A stretch of DNA of 8,536 nucleotides from an uncultured Oscillospiraceae bacterium. GTDB lineage: Bacteria; Bacillota; Clostridia; Oscillospirales; Ruminococcaceae. The notes beneath the pieces are model-generated. The model was given only the letters and a program-made list of their open reading frames with translations. It ran no database searches and was not told the DNA's origin. The translations under genes and the position numbers were made by a program. Numbering within the stretch: the first letter of the stretch is position 1; every line of letters starts with the position of its first letter. Below are positions 6,687 to 8,536 of the stretch, piece by piece. The stretch lies in assembly GCA_910578965.1 (NCBI GenBank), contig CAJTSP010000115.1:1-8536 (forward strand), in the 5' to 3' direction.

Positions 6687-8240
6687 TTATTTTGCGTATT
6701 CTACCGCGCGGCTCTCGCGGATCACATTTACCTTGATCTGGCCGGGATAATCCAGCTCCTCCTCGATCTTTTTAGTGATGCTGCGGGCCAGCAGGGTTAA
6801 CTGGTCGTCGCCGATCTCGTCCGGCTTTACCATGATGCGCACCTCGCGCCCGGCCTGCACGGCAAAGGCGTTTTCCACCCCTTCAAAGCTGCGGCTGAGG
6901 TCCTCAAGGTTTTCCAGCCGCTTGATATAGCTCTCCAGGTTCTCACGCCGTGCGCCCGGCCGCGCCGCGCTGATTGCATCGGCCGCCTGCACCAAAAAGG
7001 CCAGCGGGGTCTTGGGCTCCACATCCCCGTGATGCGCCTCGATGGCGTGTACCACGGCGGGGTTTTCGCGGTATTTGCGGGCAATGTCCACCCCGATCTG
7101 CACATGGCTGCCCTCGATCTCGTGATCCAGCGCCTTGCCAATATCGTGCAAAAGGCCGGCGCGCCGCGCTTGGGTGGGGTTTACCCCCAGCTCGCTCGCC
7201 ATCAGGCCCGAGAGGTATGCCACCTCCAACGAATGCTGCAAGACGTTCTGCCCAAAGCTGGTGCGGTACTTCAGCCGGCCCAGCAGCTTTACAAGGTCTG
7301 GATGCAGGCCGTGGATGCCCACCTCCAGCACCGCCCTTTCGCCCTCCCGTTTCATCGCCAGCTCCAGCTCGCGGCGGCATTTGTCTACGGTTTCCTCAAT
7401 GCGGGCGGGGTGGATGCGCCCGTCCCCAATCAGCTTTTCCAGCGCCATCCGGGCTACCTCGCGCCGGGTCTGGTCAAAGCTCGAGAGGGTAATGGCCTCG
7501 GGGGTATCGTCAATAATCAGATCCACCCCGGTAGCGGTTTCCAGCGCTCGGATATTGCGGCCCTCCCGGCCGATAATCCGGCCCTTCATCTCGTCGCTCG
7601 GCAGCGGCACCACGCTCACCGTCGCCTCGCTCGAGTGGTCGGCCGCGCAGCGGCTGATGGCCTGCCCGATCAGCTCCCGCGCCATCGCGTCGCACTGATC
7701 CTTCAGGTTGGTCTCGCAGGCCGCTACCCGCAGTGCCTTTTCATGGGCAAGGTCCTCGTCCAGCCGGCTCAGCAAAAGCTGCCGTGCCTCGTCCTGGGTA
7801 AGCTGGGCAATGCTTTCCAGCTTATCCGCCTCGCGGGCCTTCATCTGCTCCAGCTCGGCCAGCCGCGCCTCCACCAGCTCGGCCCGGGCTTTAAGGTCTT
7901 CTTCCTTTTTTTCCAGCGCCTCGGTCTTTTTGTCCAGCGCTTCTTCCTTCTGGTCGAGCCGGCGCTCCTGCCGGCTCACCTCGCTGCGGCGCTCCTTGAT
8001 CTCCTTGTCGGCCTCGCTCTTCAGCTTAAAGGCCTCGTCCTTTGCTTCAATAATGGATTCCTTGCGCTTTTGTTCGGCGGTCTTGATGGCGTCGTTTACC
8101 AGTCGCTTGGCCTCGTCCTCCGCACTGCCGATCTTTGCCTCGGCAGTTTTGCGGCGCCAGGCGCTGCCCGCAAAAAAACAGGCGGCGCCCACCAGCACGG
8201 CAACCACAGCCACCAGCACAGTACAGGCTAATGGTGTCAA
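6687..8240 (-). CDS. rny: Ribonuclease Y, membrane-anchored endoribonuclease
   Basis: This 517-residue protein has the length and domain order of RNase Y, which starts decay of many mRNAs at the inner face of the membrane in Firmicutes. Residues 5-26 form an N-terminal transmembrane helix. Residues 30-200 are a highly charged Lys/Glu-rich coiled coil. A KH RNA-binding domain follows with GRIIGREGRN at 220-229. The HD phosphohydrolase domain has QHSLEVAY (335-342), the metal-binding pair H365-D366 in GLLHDIGKA, AHHGD (402-406) and AADAIS (419-424). The TTG at 8240-8238 is the likely start: an in-frame TGA lies at 8249-8247 and the Shine-Dalgarno AGAGGAGTG at 8256-8248. A GTG a few codons downstream would cut into the membrane helix. 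The gene appears monocistronic here and intact. Confidence 0.97.
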   Translation of the reverse strand: MTPLACTVLVAVVAVLVGAACFFAGSAWRRKTAEAKIGSAEDEAKRLVNDAIKTAEQKRKESIIEAKDEAFKLKSEADKEIKERRSEVSRQERRLDQKEEALDKKTEALEKKEEDLKARAELVEARLAELEQMKAREADKLESIAQLTQDEARQLLLSRLDEDLAHEKALRVAACETNLKDQCDAMARELIGQAISRCAADHSSEATVSVVPLPSDEMKGRIIGREGRNIRALETATGVDLIIDDTPEAITLSSFDQTRREVARMALEKLIGDGRIHPARIEETVDKCRRELELAMKREGERAVLEVGIHGLHPDLVKLLGRLKYRTSFGQNVLQHSLEVAYLSGLMASELGVNPTQARRAGLLHDIGKALDHEIEGSHVQIGVDIARKYRENPAVVHAIEAHHGDVEPKTPLAFLVQAADAISAARPGARRENLESYIKRLENLEDLSRSFEGVENAFAVQAGREVRIMVKPDEIGDDQLTLLARSITKKIEEELDYPGQIKVNVIRESRAVEYAK

Positions 8241-8536
8241 ATGGTTTCACTCCTCTTCGCAATCGAATAGAATTTAGATTGGGAGGATGAACTGCCGGCG
8301 GGACGCCGCAAAACAGGAAATCCAGATTTTATGCAAAAAGGGCATAAAGGCCCCTCAAAAAAGAGCGATCCCCAGCCGCAAAGGCTGCGCAAAGCAGGCC
8401 AAAAGCATGCCGCCAAACCTTACGGCGCGGGGCAAAGCCCGGGCAAAAACCGGAAAACAGGGGAAACAGCGCCTCCCTCTGCCGAAGTCCATCCAAACGG
8501 GACGCACAGCGCCCCGAATACTATACCAAATAATAT
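8241..8536 (-). promoter_or_regulatory. Upstream region of rny with structured leader
   Basis: These 296 bp contain no credible gene or tRNA. On the minus strand an extended -10 candidate, TGG then TATAGT (8528-8520), lies near the window edge; its -35 would be at or beyond the edge. Right after it, CGGGGCGC (8516-8509) and GCGTCCCG (8505-8498) form an 8-bp stem with a 3-nt loop. Further down are a CAGCC/GGCTG stem near 8372-8386 and a T6 run at 8362-8357. If the promoter is real, rny has a leader of about 270 nt. Confidence 0.4.
8335..8355 (-). terminator. Weak terminator-like hairpin upstream of rny
   Basis: On the minus strand, AGGGGC (8355-8350) and GCCCTT (8343-8338) pair with one G-T wobble around a 6-nt loop, and the stem runs into further T residues down to 8335. 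It could end a transcript from a gene beyond the window, or act as an attenuator in the rny leader. The stem is short. Confidence 0.3.

Noticed and set aside
7029..8231. 400-residue open frame on the plus strand across rny
   Set aside because: It is antisense to the rny coding sequence; its Leu-rich composition mirrors the coiled-coil codons on the other strand, and no ribosome binding site or family is visible.
8241..8536. A tRNA or other known structured RNA upstream of rny
   Set aside because: No cloverleaf, T-loop GGTTCGAA-type motif or other known RNA signature could be found by eye.

Overview
The window is GC-rich, with strong AAAGGAGG-type ribosome binding sites, an RNase Y gene, a RecA-independent set of housekeeping genes and a CotH-family protein. 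It also carries a three-gene set (tiny CXXC peptide, membrane iron-sulphur protein, TlpA-like lipoprotein) that I know from anaerobic Clostridia. Together this suggests a high-GC member of the Clostridia, probably a gut anaerobe of the Oscillospiraceae/Ruminococcaceae type. The taxonomic call is inference; no rRNA or other marker is present.

Layout from left to right. Positions 1-175 are a non-coding tail with strong palindromes. Positions 176-1774 (minus) encode peptide chain release factor 3 (prfC). A 223-bp divergent intergenic region (1775-1997) carries back-to-back promoter candidates. On the plus strand follow a secreted CotH-kinase-like protein (1998-3806), a 46-residue membrane peptide ending in a CLEC motif (3935-4075), an overlapping polytopic 4Fe-4S membrane protein (about 4068-5069) and a thioredoxin-fold lipoprotein with WCGPC (5126-5713). 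A 309-bp non-coding stretch (5714-6022) holds a putative terminator, an AT-rich island with a dyad, and three consecutive stem-loops, the first of which looks like an intrinsic terminator for the minus strand. A small DUF5655-type protein follows (6023-6403, plus). It converges on ribonuclease Y (rny, 6687-8240, minus), with hairpins between the two. The last 296 bp are the structured upstream region of rny.

The part most worth attention is 3935-5713. The three genes are close, co-directional and translationally linked by overlap. They have the parts for moving electrons from the cytoplasm across the membrane to an extracytoplasmic thioredoxin: a ferredoxin-type iron-sulphur membrane protein, a single-span CXXC peptide and a membrane-anchored TlpA-like protein. 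The exported CotH-like protein just upstream has ten cysteines, so it could be a client, though this is only inference. prfC and rny are ordinary housekeeping genes for translation termination and mRNA decay.
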